A DNA stretch of 60,055 nt. Origin: UBA1189 sp045612925. GTDB taxonomy: Bacteria > Bacteroidota > Bacteroidia > Bacteroidales > Bacteroidaceae. Made by a program: the position numbers and the translations under genes. Every line of letters begins with the position of its first letter. Position 1 is the stretch's first letter. Below, piece by piece: positions 59,576 through 60,055 of the stretch. The DNA is taken from contig JAZKZX010000008.1 of the NCBI GenBank assembly GCA_045612925.1, positions 1 through 60,055 on the forward strand, in the 5' to 3' direction. Below the pieces are notes generated by a model. That model worked only from the letters and a program-made list of their open reading frames with translations. It had not been told where the DNA came from and did no database searches.

Positions 59576-60055
59576 TTACTTAACGAGCACCTTCTTGCCG
59601 TTTACGATGTAAAGACCAGGAGCGGTGATGGCATCGAGCTTGCGACCCATGAAGTCGAAGATACCCTCAACAACAGGCTTCTCAGCAAAGATGCTATCTA
59701 CTGCGCTATCTTCTGTAGCCTTCTTGGTGAGTGTTACATTTGAATAAGTAGCGAGCTTGCTCACCTCGAAGGTATTGTAGTTGTATGCACAGATGGTGAA
59801 TTCATCCATTGTGAGTGTGCCATCAGCACCAACAACAATGTTCACAGAAGTAGAGTTTGTCTCCTTGTCGCACATGATTACATAGTCAGGATATGCGCCA
59901 CCTACGAAGCAGCAGCCCCATGCAGCATCCAATGCAAGAGTTGCACTATTGCTATCGTCTGCAATAGTCAATTCGGTTGCACCCTGGTTGAGGCTATAGA
60001 AGTCTACACCCATGAAGGTCTCAACGCGATAATTGCCATCATCGTACAACTTAAC
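59576..60055 (-). CDS. C-terminal part of a T9SS-exported protein
   Basis: The frame is open to the right edge; about 159 residues are visible and no real start is included. The last 25-30 residues (GIFDFMGRKLDAITAPGLYI then NGKKVLVK) match the type A C-terminal sorting signal recognised by the T9SS, with conserved GR, G-YI and GKK-K positions. The part before it is beta-rich with two adjacent cysteines (WGCCFVGG) and threonine-rich strands. The catalytic or binding identity of the protein cannot be told. Confidence 0.82.
   Translation of the reverse strand, partial: VKLYDDGNYRVETFMGVDFYSLNQGATELTIADDSNSATLALDAAWGCCFVGGAYPDYVIMCDKETNSTSVNIVVGADGTLTMDEFTICAYNYNTFEVSKLATYSNVTLTKKATEDSAVDSIFAEKPVVEGIFDFMGRKLDAITAPGLYIVNGKKVLVK

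Overview
This 60 kb window is chromosomal DNA of a Bacteroidales bacterium, probably in or near Prevotellaceae. The evidence is Bacteroidetes-type promoters (-7 box TAnnTTTG, often with TTTG about 19-20 bases upstream), a complete type IX secretion (T9SS) core operon, a SusC/SusD outer-membrane transporter operon, Bacteroidales lipoprotein families (DUF6242, DUF6089, DUF4294, DUF4843, PKD-like) and a C10 (streptopain-like) peptidase. The species cannot be fixed from the sequence alone. No rRNA, tRNA, CRISPR array, insertion sequence, integrase or phage gene was seen. Most of the window is ordinary core genome.

Layout. Positions 1-8.1 kb: the start of pckA (leftward), ruvA, an unusual YidD-like/TPR secreted protein with a small partner, argS, an RNase H with a viroplasmin domain, and leftward dusB. 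From 7.4 to 8.1 kb lies a 0.7 kb gene-free stretch crowded with palindromes and phased repeats. From 8.1 to 19.3 kb: a patatin-like lipase divergent from ribD, then an envelope cluster of DUF6242, DUF6089, uppS, bamA, three tandem Skp/OmpH chaperones, murI and a Rid/chorismatase-like protein. From 19.5 to 28.8 kb: a C10 protease, a HEAT-like protein, purH and the rod-shape operon mreB-mreC-mreD-mrdA-rodA. From 28.8 to 40.5 kb: leftward DUF4294, a PNPOx-like protein and guaB, then rightward acpP, rnc (without the fabF usually found between them), a PgpH-type HD phosphohydrolase, the secDF fusion, ychF and lgt.

From 40.6 to 47.0 kb a leftward operon encodes a CYTH protein, PorP/SprF, GldK, GldL, GldM and GldN, the motor and trans-envelope core of the T9SS. 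A SpoU-type RNA methyltransferase and miaB follow. From 49.7 to 59.4 kb a leftward operon encodes SusC, SusD, a DUF4843 lipoprotein, a PKD-like lipoprotein and a secreted M16 metallopeptidase, which looks like a nutrient-uptake system coupled to proteolysis. At the right edge is the C-terminal part of a protein with a T9SS sorting signal, a likely type of client for the secretion operon.

Much of the window serves envelope building: lipid carrier (UppS), beta-barrel assembly (BamA/Skp), peptidoglycan (MurI, MreBCD, PBP2, RodA), export (SecDF, Lgt, T9SS) and nutrient import (SusCD). The most unusual material is in non-coding DNA: phased GCGTGACA repeats, twin CTTCGCGAAG palindromes, a 21-bp inverted repeat, a predicted three-way junction before secDF, a predicted attenuator or small RNA before the YidD-like gene, and interspersed repeat sequence inside argS and before mreC. 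No clearly new multi-gene system was found; the best candidates are listed as findings with tests.
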